Below, piece by piece: positions 1 through 6,255 of a stretch of 20,034 bases of DNA (the stretch's first letter is position 1; each line of letters starts with the position of its first letter). The translations under genes and the position numbers were made by a program. The stretch is from a virus, in the IMG/VR virus record IMGVR_UViG_3300049225_000088, positions 1 to 20,034 of that record; one strand, written 5' to 3'. Under the pieces are notes generated by a model. That model had not been told where the DNA came from. It was given only the letters and a program-made list of their open reading frames with translations, and made no database searches.

Positions 1-1
1 T

Positions 2-67
2 GTGGCGGCTAGTGGAGTCGTTGTCGGTTATTTTGGGTTTAATAGCATAAGGGATAAAAACGCATGA
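2..67 (+). CDS. 3' end of an upstream gene, possibly a membrane protein (partial)
   Basis: One frame stays open from base 2 to a TGA at 65-67. It encodes about 21 residues, with a hydrophobic VAASGVVVGYFGF stretch followed by charged residues. That looks like the end of a membrane segment with a short cytoplasmic tail. The stop overlaps the holin start in an ATGA arrangement, as elsewhere in this genome, which supports the frame. Another frame also stays open to about base 50, so the reading is tentative and no function is assigned. Confidence 0.4.
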   Translation: MAASGVVVGYFGFNSIRDKNA

Positions 68-441
68 TTGACAAGTTAATAGGTCCAGTTAGCGGCATTC
101 TTGACAAGGTAATTCCTGACAAAGACCAAGCGGCAAAATTGGCTCACGAAGTTGCCACAATGGCAGACCGCCACAGTCAGGAGCTTGCATTAGCACAGCT
201 AGAAATATTGAAAGCTGACGCGAAGGGCAACTGGTTCCAATCGTCTTGGAGGCCACTTATTGGATGGCTCGGAGGAATCGGCCTCGGTGTAAATTACATA
301 GTAAGCCCAATTTGTGCGGGTTTTGGTGTAATTATTCCTCAAGCAGATATGTCAGTAATGATGCCCCTTTTATTGGGAATGTTAGGAATGGCAGGCGCAA
401 GAAGTTTCGATAAACTAAACAAAACGGATACAAAAAAATGA
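64..441 (+). CDS. Holin, GTA-type three-transmembrane family
   Basis: A 125-residue protein expected to permeabilise the inner membrane so the endolysin can reach the peptidoglycan. Residues 1-55 are charged and helical. Residues about 64-92 and 98-113 are hydrophobic, with a WFQSSWRPLIGW motif at the membrane entry typical of the holin family first described in gene transfer agents (GTA_holin_3TM). The C-terminus is lysine-rich and cytoplasmic-looking. The endolysin gene overlaps its end by 4 bases, so the two are probably translationally coupled. The family call rests on the tryptophan/arginine motif, size and context. Confidence 0.75.
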   Translation: MIDKLIGPVSGILDKVIPDKDQAAKLAHEVATMADRHSQELALAQLEILKADAKGNWFQSSWRPLIGWLGGIGLGVNYIVSPICAGFGVIIPQADMSVMMPLLLGMLGMAGARSFDKLNKTDTKK

Positions 442-905
442 GTTTTAAATTATCAAGTAGGTCTTTGGGTAAGCTAGAGGGTGTTCACCCTGATATGGTT
501 GCTACAGTAAAAAAGGCCATAGAACGAACTAAAATTGACTTCGGCGTGACGTATGGCGTTCGAAGTGTCGAAGAACAACAACGGCTTTTCGATATGGGTA
601 GAAGCCAAACAATGAAATCAAAACACTTAATGCAAGATAGCGGTTTTTCACACGCTGTCGATTTGGTGGCATATGATGGGTCGGAAGTTGTTTGGGAAAT
701 AAATGTATATGATGACATAGCTGATGCAATGGCTAGTGCGGCCAAGGAAGTAGGTTGTCGGCTTAGATGGGGCGCGGCATGGCATATAGACGATATAGGC
801 GACTTTGAAGGCACTATGGAAGATGCTATGAATGAGTATGTAGACCTTAGAAGGTCACAAGGGCGCAGGCCGTTTATAGATGGTCCACATTTCGAATTAA
901 GGTAA
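438..905 (+). CDS. Endolysin, M15-family peptidoglycan peptidase
   Basis: A 155-residue zinc peptidase expected to cleave peptide crosslinks of peptidoglycan at lysis. It has the M15 layout: a GVTYGVRS segment with an EEQQRLF helix (residues 37-51), a first metal-binding region SKH63...H72AVD75, and the closing GPHFEL motif with H151. M15 enzymes usually have a short S-x-H-x(2)-G-x-A-x-D motif. Here about five extra residues separate SKH from HAVD, so either H63 or H72 could be the ligand. There is no signal peptide, consistent with holin-dependent release. A terminator follows directly. The family assignment is firm; the exact bond cut is not known. Confidence 0.85.
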   Translation: MSFKLSSRSLGKLEGVHPDMVATVKKAIERTKIDFGVTYGVRSVEEQQRLFDMGRSQTMKSKHLMQDSGFSHAVDLVAYDGSEVVWEINVYDDIADAMASAAKEVGCRLRWGAAWHIDDIGDFEGTMEDAMNEYVDLRRSQGRRPFIDGPHFELR

Positions 906-930
906 GGGGGCTAACTGCCCCCCCCTTTTT
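904..930 (+). terminator. Intrinsic terminator after the lysis genes
   Basis: A GGGGGC stem (906-911), a TAACT loop and GCCCCC (917-922) are followed by TTTTT at 926-930. The hairpin starts at the endolysin stop codon and overlaps the stop of the convergent gene on the other strand. It fits a rightward terminator that may also block leftward transcripts, although the leftward side has only a weak T tract. Confidence 0.75.
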
Positions 931-1255
931 ATGCCGCCTTTTTGTAAGTGTTGGGGTTTACCTCTATGGCTTGCTCTTCGTAAAATTCTTTACTGCGCTC
1001 GTCCATATCGTCAAGAACGGTTTGCCATTCTGCATAAGTTCTAACGCTTCTTACAAACTCTTTATGGCCTAAATTGTTAGTGGTAACTATCGCCGCCACA
1101 AAAGCCATAGCGTCTTGCTCGCGCTCCAAACCTTGCACAACGTAATCGTCGCCACCTTTATACTTCCAACGGTGTAGCCCCTCTGCAAACGCTCCAGAAC
1201 CTACTTCTGCGCCATCATTTTCTAAAATTTGTGTGCTTACAACATATACATTCAT
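929..1255 (-). CDS. Unknown early protein, 108 aa
   Basis: I do not recognise this protein. It starts MNVYVVSTQILEN and is soluble-looking, with a central WKYKGGDDYVVQ segment and an acidic helical region (residues about 70-95, DDMDERSKEFYEEQ). The start is secure: GAGGA lies about 10 bases upstream and the full promoter-leader cassette ends at this codon. It appears to be a one-gene transcription unit between its own promoter and the convergent terminator at 904-930. This fits a small early host-takeover or accessory protein, but nothing in the sequence shows the function. Confidence 0.75.
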   Translation of the reverse strand: MNVYVVSTQILENDGAEVGSGAFAEGLHRWKYKGGDDYVVQGLEREQDAMAFVAAIVTTNNLGHKEFVRSVRTYAEWQTVLDDMDERSKEFYEEQAIEVNPNTYKKAA

Positions 1256-1286
1256 TTTTAAAATCCTCTTTTTTGCTTATACGTTA

Positions 1287-1315
1287 ATTATAAATTAATA
1301 AATTGTAAATGTAAA
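1287..1315 (-). promoter_or_regulatory. Cassette promoter P1, leftward
   Basis: On the minus strand, TTTACA (1310-1315) is followed by exactly 17 bases and TATAAT (1287-1292). An A-tract preceded by TTTACA lies just upstream of the -35 like an UP element. Downstream comes TAACGTATAAGC, then GAGGA and the ATG at 1255. The same arrangement recurs at four other leftward sites. Confidence 0.8.
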
Positions 1316-1335
1316 GTATTTTTTTTGTAAAAAGT

Positions 1336-1368
1336 AAAATAAATTAAAAAGGGGGCTATTAACCCCCT
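1336..1368 (-). terminator. Intrinsic terminator, leftward
   Basis: On the minus strand AGGGGG (1363-1368) pairs with CCCCCT (1350-1355) around a 7-base loop. It is followed by TTTTTAATTTATTTT. It lies 8 bases past the stop of the gene ending at 1376 and before promoter P1, so it closes a one-gene unit. Confidence 0.8.
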
Positions 1369-1375
1369 CTAGCTT

Positions 1376-1678
1376 TTAAACATTTAATGTCATACACACT
1401 TTAGTTTCTGCTACTTTAACCGCCATTCTAATAGTGTCAAAAGGTCCACACTCTTCCAATACTTTTGTATTGTTATCGCGTTCGTAAATTGTAGTAAGGT
1501 ATCCTCCTTCAGCAAAATCTTCTATGGTAACATACTGTGCGGCATTGCCGCCTTCAGAAACTGGCTTTGCCTTCCAAAACGTGTTTATGTGATGTCCGTC
1601 AATATACTCGTCAACTTGGTCAAAACGCATAATACCATAATCAAATTTTGCGGGTTGTTCTTTAAAATAGTTACTCAT
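1376..1678 (-). CDS. Unknown early protein, 100 aa
   Basis: A 100-residue protein of unknown function starting MSNYFKEQ. It is soluble-looking, rich in aromatic and charged residues, with two cysteines (CGPF and VCMT) near the C-terminus. The start is supported by the shared leader: GAGGA then TTTTAAAA directly before ATG, the same bases as ahead of the gene starting at 1255. It has its own promoter (P2) and its own terminator, so it is a stand-alone unit. No domain is recognised. Confidence 0.75.
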   Translation of the reverse strand: MSNYFKEQPAKFDYGIMRFDQVDEYIDGHHINTFWKAKPVSEGGNAAQYVTIEDFAEGGYLTTIYERDNNTKVLEECGPFDTIRMAVKVAETKVCMTLNV

Positions 1679-1709
1679 TTTTAAAATCCTCTTTTTTGCT
1701 TATATGTAA

Positions 1710-1738
1710 ACATTACACTATAAATTTGTAAGTGTAAA
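1710..1738 (-). promoter_or_regulatory. Cassette promoter P2, leftward
   Basis: TTTACA (1733-1738), a 17-base spacer beginning CTTACA, and a weak -10 TAATGT (1710-1715). The conserved TTTACATATAAGC follows, then the GAGGA ribosome site of the gene starting at 1678. An A-tract lies upstream of the -35. The -10 is poorer than in P1, so the call leans on conservation with the other cassettes. Confidence 0.7.
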
Positions 1739-1768
1739 GCACTTTTTTTATAATTTTTTAATTTATTT

Positions 1769-1975
1769 TTACCAAGGTCTTATTTTAGGTTTAGTTAATT
1801 TAGATAAAACATCGCTTACATCGCAGTGTCCAGAAGTTGCATTTAATTTATCGTAAATAGTGTTTTTGTTTGTTAAAATATTCCAACAATCGTTTTCCGA
1901 TAAAAACCAAACGCTAAACTGTAATTCATGTTCTGCTATGGGGTAAAATATTGTCAAAAGCGTATAATATTCCAT
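1769..1975 (-). CDS. Unknown small protein, 68 aa
   Basis: A 68-residue protein starting MEYYTLLTIFYPIAEH, with hydrophobic and aromatic residues in its first half and two cysteines at about residues 30 and 50. No family is recognised. The ribosome site is weak (GAGCAG about 8 bases upstream), and no cassette promoter precedes it. It is probably read through from the operon that starts near 3676. The organised composition argues for a real gene, with less certainty than its neighbours. Confidence 0.6.
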   Translation of the reverse strand: MEYYTLLTIFYPIAEHELQFSVWFLSENDCWNILTNKNTIYDKLNATSGHCDVSDVLSKLTKPKIRPW

Positions 1976-2044
1976 TGTGTTTACTGCTCGTTTTTTTTAT
2001 AAGAAATTAGGGGAGGCAAATGCCATTATTTAAGTCGGTGTCCA

Positions 2045-2320
2045 TTAGTGTCGTTTAATATCCTCCCCACGAATATCCCAAGGAACTTTTGGTAAAGTTA
2101 TTCTTTGGTTTGCTACTTTTTTAGCATCTGTTTCTATAGAAGTTTTGCCGCCATACTGTTTGGCAAATTCAACGCCGAACCTAAATGCGTGAGTTCTTAG
2201 CGAGTTTGTATCTATGCCCATTGCCCTAGAGGCTTCTACTATTGTTAGGTGGCTGAATAATTCAAAAAGTTCTTTTACTTCTATAGCCTGCTTTTTTCTT
2301 AATTTCTCCCAAGGTTTCAT
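2045..2320 (-). CDS. Unknown protein with a possible helix-turn-helix, 91 aa
   Basis: A 91-residue basic protein. Residues about 16-50 (ELFELFSHLTIVEASRAMG then IDTNSLRTHAFRFG) have the spacing of a helix-turn-helix with a putative recognition helix NSLRTHAFRF. It could bind DNA, but the match is by eye and weak. Its start overlaps the stop of the upstream 59-residue gene (ATGA), and a GGAGGAAGGAG ribosome site lies upstream. It is part of the overlapped operon running down from 3676. Confidence 0.7.
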   Translation of the reverse strand: MKPWEKLRKKQAIEVKELFELFSHLTIVEASRAMGIDTNSLRTHAFRFGVEFAKQYGGKTSIETDAKKVANQRITLPKVPWDIRGEDIKRH

Positions 2321-2496
2321 ATTCTAACTCCTTCCTCCCTTAGTTTTTTAATTAATACCGCCATAGCTTCTTTTGCTTGCCTATAGTCTTGTTTAACTGA
2401 TGGCGGTGCTTCTGGTAGTAAGGCTAGAGGTTCTAACCTATCTATATCGCGTTTTATACTGTCTCGAGTGTCCCTATCTTCTGGTTTAATTTCCAT
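2317..2496 (-). CDS. Small charged protein, 59 aa
   Basis: A 59-residue gene read directly from the minus strand: ATG at 2494-2496, TGA at 2317-2319. It begins MEIKPEDRDTRDSIKRDIDR and continues through a short proline-containing linker (PEAPPSV) into a second basic helix. It looks like two charged helices, perhaps a coiled hairpin. GAGGCAAAAATG gives a good ribosome site. It overlaps the next gene by 4 bases. No function is recognised. Confidence 0.7.
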   Translation of the reverse strand: MEIKPEDRDTRDSIKRDIDRLEPLALLPEAPPSVKQDYRQAKEAMAVLIKKLREEGVRI

Positions 2497-2507
2497 TTTT
2501 GCCTCTT

Positions 2508-2729
2508 TTACTTTTGTTTTAAATTATGTTCCTTTTCAAATACAAACCATTTATTTCTAAAAGAGTTTGTAAACTCGTCCATTCTAGTTCTAAAGAGTTC
2601 TGGGTGGTGGTCAAAAGTATTTTTTTCTTCGTTTCGTACTTCTTGGTCGTTTTCCACCCATGTCGCTATATGCTGTAAAACAAAGTTTTCTAACTCTGGC
2701 CATGTCAGCGGGGTTGTTACTTTATCCAT
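2508..2729 (-). CDS. Unknown protein, 73 aa
   Basis: A 73-residue soluble, acidic and aromatic protein starting MDKVTTPLTWPELENFV, mostly helical by appearance. No family is recognised. It overlaps the upstream gene's 3' end by 13 bases and lies 11 bases before the next start, so it sits inside a co-translated string of small genes. The consistent packing supports it as a true gene. Confidence 0.7.
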   Translation of the reverse strand: MDKVTTPLTWPELENFVLQHIATWVENDQEVRNEEKNTFDHHPELFRTRMDEFTNSFRNKWFVFEKEHNLKQK

Positions 2730-2902
2730 TCTTTGTGTCCTTTATCCATTGCATCTATTGCGTTATTTATAACGTAGTTTTCAGTAGCCATATCTGAGTC
2801 TACAAACTCAGCACCCATAATATCCAAGCAATGTCCTTGCAATGCTTGAACAACTGCAAAATATTGTGGTTCAGTTAATTCTATTTTTATCTTTTTACTC
2901 AT
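2717..2902 (-). CDS. Unknown small protein, 61 aa
   Basis: A 61-residue acidic protein starting MSKKIKIELTEPQYFAVVQAL. A short strand is followed by a helix, then an acidic segment (GAEFVDSDMATENYV) and a C-terminal helix. No domain is recognised. Its ATG overlaps the TGA of the 31-residue membrane peptide upstream (ATGA), which suggests coupled translation. Confidence 0.7.
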   Translation of the reverse strand: MSKKIKIELTEPQYFAVVQALQGHCLDIMGAEFVDSDMATENYVINNAIDAMDKGHKEWIK

Positions 2903-2994
2903 TGCATCACCATAAAGCTGTCTATGTTAAGGGCGGCTATAACCATCATTATAATCATAGCCACAAAAATTATTTTATCTTGCCAATCAATCAT
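2899..2994 (-). CDS. 31-aa single-pass membrane peptide
   Basis: ATG at 2992-2994 and TGA at 2899-2901 on the minus strand give MIDWQDK followed by about 15 hydrophobic residues (IIFVAMIIMMVIAAL) and a short polar end NIDSFMVMQ. This is a plausible single transmembrane helix. Both ends are locked into the operon: its start overlaps the stop of the gene ending at 2987, and its stop overlaps the start of the gene at 2902. Function is unknown. A role at the host membrane during early infection is only a guess. Confidence 0.65.
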   Translation of the reverse strand: MIDWQDKIIFVAMIIMMVIAALNIDSFMVMQ

Positions 2995-3244
2995 TTTTAG
3001 CACCAATCCAAAGTTTATAAACATTATTGTTTACAGTGCTTGTAAAATCGCCAACATATTTAGCACCATCTTCAACGTCCATAATTGGTTTCCAATCTAA
3101 TCGGCTCATATCAGGGTTTCTAGTTCCATCTGAAACAGCTTCGAAACAACCGATGTAGCGCATCGAACCATTGAAACGTGTGCAATAAAACTTATTGCCT
3201 TTTTTGGTAACCCATTCTGATAATATTGAAGTATCATAATTCAT
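2987..3244 (-). CDS. Unknown protein, 85 aa
   Basis: An 85-residue protein starting MNYDTSILSEWVTKKGNK. I take the ATG at 3244 rather than the one at 3262, because GGAGG lies about 6 bases before 3244 and the start makes a TAATG overlap with the preceding gene. It looks beta-rich (KFYCTRFNGSMRYIG, YKLWIGAKND). No family is recognised. It ends in an 8-base overlap with the small membrane peptide. Confidence 0.7.
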   Translation of the reverse strand: MNYDTSILSEWVTKKGNKFYCTRFNGSMRYIGCFEAVSDGTRNPDMSRLDWKPIMDVEDGAKYVGDFTSTVNNNVYKLWIGAKND

Positions 3245-3525
3245 TAGAAATCCTCCTTCCATAAGTCATAAGCAGTGTCATCAAATTCGATGGATTCCAT
3301 AGATAAAGCTTGTTCTATTGCCATCATGTATTCGTTTTCAACAAAAGCTTTTACATATTTTGGAAGTTCTTTTTGCTGTTTAGTAACGTAGTTGCTCCAA
3401 AACATCTCTATGTTGTCAGGGTGGCCATCTCTGTCCACGTCAGCGTAAATTTCAATTTTAAACTCGTCACCGAAGCCACCTTTGCTTCTAATGTCAACGG
3501 TTAATTCAGTTGATATATTACTCAT
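3244..3525 (-). CDS. Unknown acidic protein, 93 aa
   Basis: A 93-residue protein beginning MSNISTELTVDIRSKGG. The start at 3525 is preferred over a longer frame from 3576, because AAAGGA with the TTTTAAAA spacer precedes 3525. The protein combines a beta-like start with YADVDRDGHPDNIEMFW, which superficially resembles a calcium-binding D-x-D-x-D loop, and a helical acidic end. The loop likeness is weak. The gene overlaps both neighbours. Confidence 0.7.
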   Translation of the reverse strand: MSNISTELTVDIRSKGGFGDEFKIEIYADVDRDGHPDNIEMFWSNYVTKQQKELPKYVKAFVENEYMMAIEQALSMESIEFDDTAYDLWKEDF

Positions 3526-3676
3526 TTTTAAAATCCTTTCTTGGTACATAACCGAGTTCTTTGAGGTAATACTCACGCCTTACAAGGCTTTCCCTAACCC
3601 ATCGCTCTATAACTTCTGGAGCCTCGTTTGGGTGGTCTATTCTAAGTTCTATTCTTATTTGTTCTTCTATGTTCAT
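3518..3676 (-). CDS. Small charged helical protein, 52 aa; first gene of the operon
   Basis: ATG at 3674-3676 and TAA at 3518-3520 encode MNIEEQIRIELRIDHPNEAP followed by a strongly charged helix (VIERWVRESLVRREYYLKEL). It is the first cistron after promoter P3, with GAGGATTTATAAA directly before ATG. The stop overlaps the start of the next gene by 8 bases. Eight genes downstream to about 2045 probably share this transcript. Function is unknown. Length and charge could suit a small regulator or an inhibitor of a host protein, but nothing proves it. Confidence 0.75.
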   Translation of the reverse strand: MNIEEQIRIELRIDHPNEAPEVIERWVRESLVRREYYLKELGYVPRKDFKNE

Positions 3677-3707
3677 TTTATAAATCCTCTTTATTACTTA
3701 TATGTAA

Positions 3708-3736
3708 GGTATAATATATAAAAATGTAAATGTAAA
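3708..3736 (-). promoter_or_regulatory. Cassette promoter P3, leftward
   Basis: TTTACA (3731-3736), a 17-base spacer beginning TTTACA, and TATACC (3708-3713). The conserved TTACATATAAG and the GAGGA ribosome site follow. An A-tract preceded by TTACA lies upstream of the -35. It drives the string of overlapping genes starting at 3676. Confidence 0.75.
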
Positions 3737-3751
3737 TAGTTTTTTTTGTAA

Positions 3752-4765
3752 TTATGCTATTTTTTTTGTAGGTGTCCAATACTGCTTTTTAAAGCCAAAT
3801 GCGGGGTGGCCTGCCCAATACCCTTCTATCCATGTGCGCCACTGGCCATCCCTTAAAACAGATTTAGGGTGATGTTGTTCGGCTCTTTTCCAATGGCCTT
3901 TATTAAAGTGTAGCGGCATTTTGTGAAAAGTTTCATCAAAAGGTTCTCTAGCATTAACAGGTTTATCAACATTCCAAGAAACTCTATGCCAAGCATCTAC
4001 AGCGAACCCCATGCCCCTATTCAACCCCCTGCGCCGTTGTCGGTTGCCTGAGGGCGTGGTTTTAACAAACCGTGGCTTGTTAATCACTTTAAGAAAAGAA
4101 GCAACGTGTCTAAGCCATGTAGAGTCCGCATCCCGCGCCTCTTGTGTTTGGTTTTTAAAGGTTTCTAAATCGTGGCTAAATTTAAAAACATCAATTTTGC
4201 AATCGCAATCGTCCTGTGGGCAAGCGGTCTGAAAACATTCTATTGCGCCCATTGGGTGCGGCATGGTGTTTGGGCTGAGCCAACAAGATAAAGCCACAAA
4301 ATTTTTATAAAAAAGTTCTGGGTATTCTACTTCTTCGTCATCATTATGTTCAACATAACCCACAACAGGTTTATTATTTTTTATTGCCGCAGTTTCGGGT
4401 ATTATTTCGCCATTTACCTTTTTAGTCATAGGCATCAGTAATATTAAATTATCTTGTGTGTTTTCCATAACAGAGTCTGGTTCATGTTGTCCGTTATGAA
4501 TAACTTTGGTTTTAACATCTACAAAAAGCCCTATAGCGGGTGCAGGCAAAATAGTGTCTATAGAAGGTGGTATGCTAAAGTCTGCGCCATATTCTGAAAG
4601 GCTTGCCTCGTAGGTGTATTCTGATATTCCCCTGCAATCATAATAGTGAACATTTCTAAGCAGTTTTCCTATTTCTGGAACTGTTACTGAAGAAGTTCCA
4701 ATTTGCACATCAGGCCAAGCATCGTAATATTTAGCTAATTGTTCAACGTATTCCATCATTTCCAT
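3752..4765 (-). CDS. Unknown early phage protein, 337 aa
   Basis: This is the second-largest leftward gene, with no family I can name. The N-terminal half (residues 1-200) is acidic, includes CPQDDCDCKID with clustered cysteines at about 181-188, and has a likely beta-rich core. The C-terminal third is basic and aromatic: GNRQRRRGLNRG, then HFNKGHWKRAEQHHPKS and a WRTWIEGYWAGHP segment. The W/H/R-rich end recalls conserved C-terminal motifs in other phage early proteins and may bind nucleic acid. A GGGAG ribosome site precedes it. There is no promoter of its own, so it probably follows the DUF932 gene on the same transcript. Confidence 0.75.
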   Translation of the reverse strand: MEMMEYVEQLAKYYDAWPDVQIGTSSVTVPEIGKLLRNVHYYDCRGISEYTYEASLSEYGADFSIPPSIDTILPAPAIGLFVDVKTKVIHNGQHEPDSVMENTQDNLILLMPMTKKVNGEIIPETAAIKNNKPVVGYVEHNDDEEVEYPELFYKNFVALSCWLSPNTMPHPMGAIECFQTACPQDDCDCKIDVFKFSHDLETFKNQTQEARDADSTWLRHVASFLKVINKPRFVKTTPSGNRQRRRGLNRGMGFAVDAWHRVSWNVDKPVNAREPFDETFHKMPLHFNKGHWKRAEQHHPKSVLRDGQWRTWIEGYWAGHPAFGFKKQYWTPTKKIA

Positions 4766-4816
4766 AATATTTCTCCCTAAATTTATTCAATAAAAACAGG
4801 CACTTACCCAGGTCTT

Positions 4817-4843
4817 TCGGGGGGTTTCCCCCCCGATTTTCTT
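4817..4843. terminator. G/C hairpin between the DUF932 gene and the 337-aa gene
   Basis: A perfect 8-bp stem TCGGGGGG (4817-4824) with CCCCCCGA (4829-4836) around TTTC, followed on the plus strand by TTTTCTT. On the minus strand, where the flanking genes lie, no T tract follows. It may therefore attenuate or stabilise the leftward mRNA rather than stop it. A full terminator would act on rightward transcripts. Confidence 0.45.
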
Positions 4844-5669
4844 ATAAAGTCTCCCATACTTTCGTATTTAGTAACTGGCCAACTGCTCTTTCTCTTTCGC
4901 GAGTTACATTGTGCGGCCTTTTAGTGTCTGTTGTATGGGTTGCCCAATGCGTCATGCAGTTGTAAACCGCCCATTTGTTTTGGCCTAAGTGTTTAAACTC
5001 TTGGTGTAGTTGCCCCATAAGGTTTTCTAGTTGTTTTTTGTTATGGGTTTCTTCAGTAGTTTTAGAGTTAATTTTAACTAAACGTTTTCTAAACAGGTTT
5101 TCTACTTCTTCCTTTTCTACTTTGGTTTTCATCCAAGCTTGCCATTGTTCTTTTTGATTCCAAAATGTTTCCAAACCTAGTTTAATTTTTTGCTCTATGC
5201 CTTCTACTGAAATGCTGTTGGTGTGTCGTTGCCATATCGCGGTAACGCTGTCAGGTGTAACGCAACCATTTTTGCACCATAGTCTAAAAGCATCGGCCAC
5301 TGTTTGATATGCCCAATGTCCGTCATAAGAGTTAAAGCCTTTTACTCTAAACATTACATGGTCACCAACTTCAGGCTCAGTAACAAGGTTGTTAAACTTA
5401 ATATCTATTTCAAGCTTCTTACCTTGCTCATGGCAATAAACATTAAAGTCATAATCACTTGATATATTAACAGCCTTTAGAGCGTCTTCGGTGGCCTGCA
5501 CTACGTCAGCGTGTGGCAGTACCTTATAGCTTGCCTTGTGAACGTGTAGGTGTTCGCCAGTGTCTTCGCGTACCAGTAGCTTCCAACCGTCCACAGGTGT
5601 TGTCATGCCTTGTGGTATTAGTGGCAGTTCCAAAATGTTAAAATCATAATCGTTTGTAAAATCTAGCAT
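4842..5669 (-). CDS. DUF932-family phage/plasmid protein, 275 aa
   Basis: Residues about 25-55 (GWKLLVREDTGEHLHVHKAS then YKVLPHADVVQATEDAL) match the signature of DUF932 proteins, where a two-strand segment ends in a tyrosine followed by a helix. The middle (residues 95-150) holds the conserved SYDGHWAYQ and CKNGCV elements of the family. The C-terminal 100 residues are helical and charged. The family is common in phages and plasmids and its function is not established. It has its own promoter (P4) and an AAAGGAG ribosome site, so it is likely strongly expressed early. Confidence 0.85.
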   Translation of the reverse strand: MLDFTNDYDFNILELPLIPQGMTTPVDGWKLLVREDTGEHLHVHKASYKVLPHADVVQATEDALKAVNISSDYDFNVYCHEQGKKLEIDIKFNNLVTEPEVGDHVMFRVKGFNSYDGHWAYQTVADAFRLWCKNGCVTPDSVTAIWQRHTNSISVEGIEQKIKLGLETFWNQKEQWQAWMKTKVEKEEVENLFRKRLVKINSKTTEETHNKKQLENLMGQLHQEFKHLGQNKWAVYNCMTHWATHTTDTKRPHNVTRERERAVGQLLNTKVWETL

Positions 5670-5694
5670 ATATATCTCCTTTATTGCTACGTCA

Positions 5695-5723
5695 GTTATA
5701 AATTAAAAATTTGTAAGTGTAAA
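5695..5723 (-). promoter_or_regulatory. Cassette promoter P4, leftward
   Basis: TTTACA (5718-5723), a 17-base spacer beginning CTTACA, and TATAAC (5695-5700). The downstream box is the most diverged of the set (TGACGTAGC instead of TAACGTATAAGC). TTTACA plus an A-tract lies upstream of the -35. It serves the DUF932 gene. Confidence 0.75.
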
Positions 5724-5756
5724 CTCCTTTTTTTGTAAAATATTAATTTATTTTTA

Positions 5757-5909
5757 TTATTCGGTTATTCTAATTCTAAAACTCATGTCTTGCGCTACTG
5801 TGCTTTTTATTAAATTAACCAACTCGTCACGCAAGGCTTGCCCTTCTGGCGTGTTGTTGTTTTCCAAAGCAACTCTAATTGTTGCCAAAATTTCTTCATT
5901 AAGTTCCAT
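5757..5909 (-). CDS. Small helical protein, 50 aa
   Basis: ATG at 5907-5909 and TAA at 5757-5759 encode a 50-residue, mostly helical protein (MELNEEILATIRVALENNN then PEGQALRDELVNLIKSTV). GGAAAAATAAA precedes the start, giving a weak purine-rich ribosome site. It lies 40 bases beyond the 86-residue gene, past a hairpin, and just before cassette P4. No family is recognised. Confidence 0.65.
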   Translation of the reverse strand: MELNEEILATIRVALENNNTPEGQALRDELVNLIKSTVAQDMSFRIRITE

Positions 5910-5942
5910 TTTATTTTTCCTTCTAAAAATTTAAATTGTGGT

Positions 5943-5958
5943 GGGGCTGTTAAGCCCC
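5943..5958 (-). terminator. Hairpin at the end of the 86-aa gene
   Basis: A perfect 6-bp stem GGGGCT/AGCCCC with a 4-base loop straddles the stop codon at 5950. On the minus strand it is followed by ACCACAATTTAAATTTTT, a delayed T-rich stretch. It is a weak or partial terminator, since the next small gene lies directly downstream. Confidence 0.4.
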
Positions 5959-6210
5959 TCCCTCGTCCCAAGATTTTGGGTCTATTTTATAAGTGTCGGC
6001 TAGTTCGTCATTAACTGCCTTTACCGCCGATGCAAAAGCATCTTCATCATCTTCGAAAAGTTCGAAGGGCATAAAGGTGCAACTGGCTTCACTAGCCATA
6101 AAAAGATATGGGCGGTTTAGCCAAACATCGAGTCCGCTTGGCTCAACATCAATATCAGCAATCATATGCCGATACTTTTTGTTGATGAGGTTAATGTTAC
6201 GTTTAGCCAT
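5950..6210 (-). CDS. Unknown acidic protein, 86 aa
   Basis: An 86-residue protein starting MAKRNINLINKKYRHMIADI: a basic beginning, then a beta-like segment (LDVWLNRPYLFMASEASC) and an acidic helical end (ELFEDDEDAFASAVKAVNDE). The AAAGGAG ribosome site supports the start. It belongs to the P5 unit with the 68-residue gene upstream and the 50-residue gene downstream. No family is recognised. Confidence 0.7.
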   Translation of the reverse strand: MAKRNINLINKKYRHMIADIDVEPSGLDVWLNRPYLFMASEASCTFMPFELFEDDEDAFASAVKAVNDELADTYKIDPKSWDEGGA

Positions 6211-6225
6211 GTGAGGCTCCTTTCT

Positions 6226-6240
6226 GGGGGGTTGCCCCCC
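6226..6240. other. G6/C6 hairpin ahead of the 86-aa gene
   Basis: GGGGGG (6226-6231) and CCCCCC (6235-6240) with a 3-base loop lie between the stop at 6256 and the ribosome site at about 6220. There is no T tract on either strand. It could act as an mRNA-stability or processing element between two cistrons rather than a terminator. Confidence 0.4.
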
Positions 6241-6255
6241 CCGCTAGGGTTAAAA

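Noticed and set aside
2007-2045. Possible 12-residue frame (MDTDLNNGICLP) overlapping the stop of the 91-aa gene
   Set aside because: It has a TAATG overlap but no organised composition and no downstream coupling; too short to support.
3244-3525. Calcium-binding EF-hand in the 93-aa protein (DVDRDGHPDNIE)
   Set aside because: Only one partial loop is present and the flanking helices are not convincing, so it was not used as a functional call.
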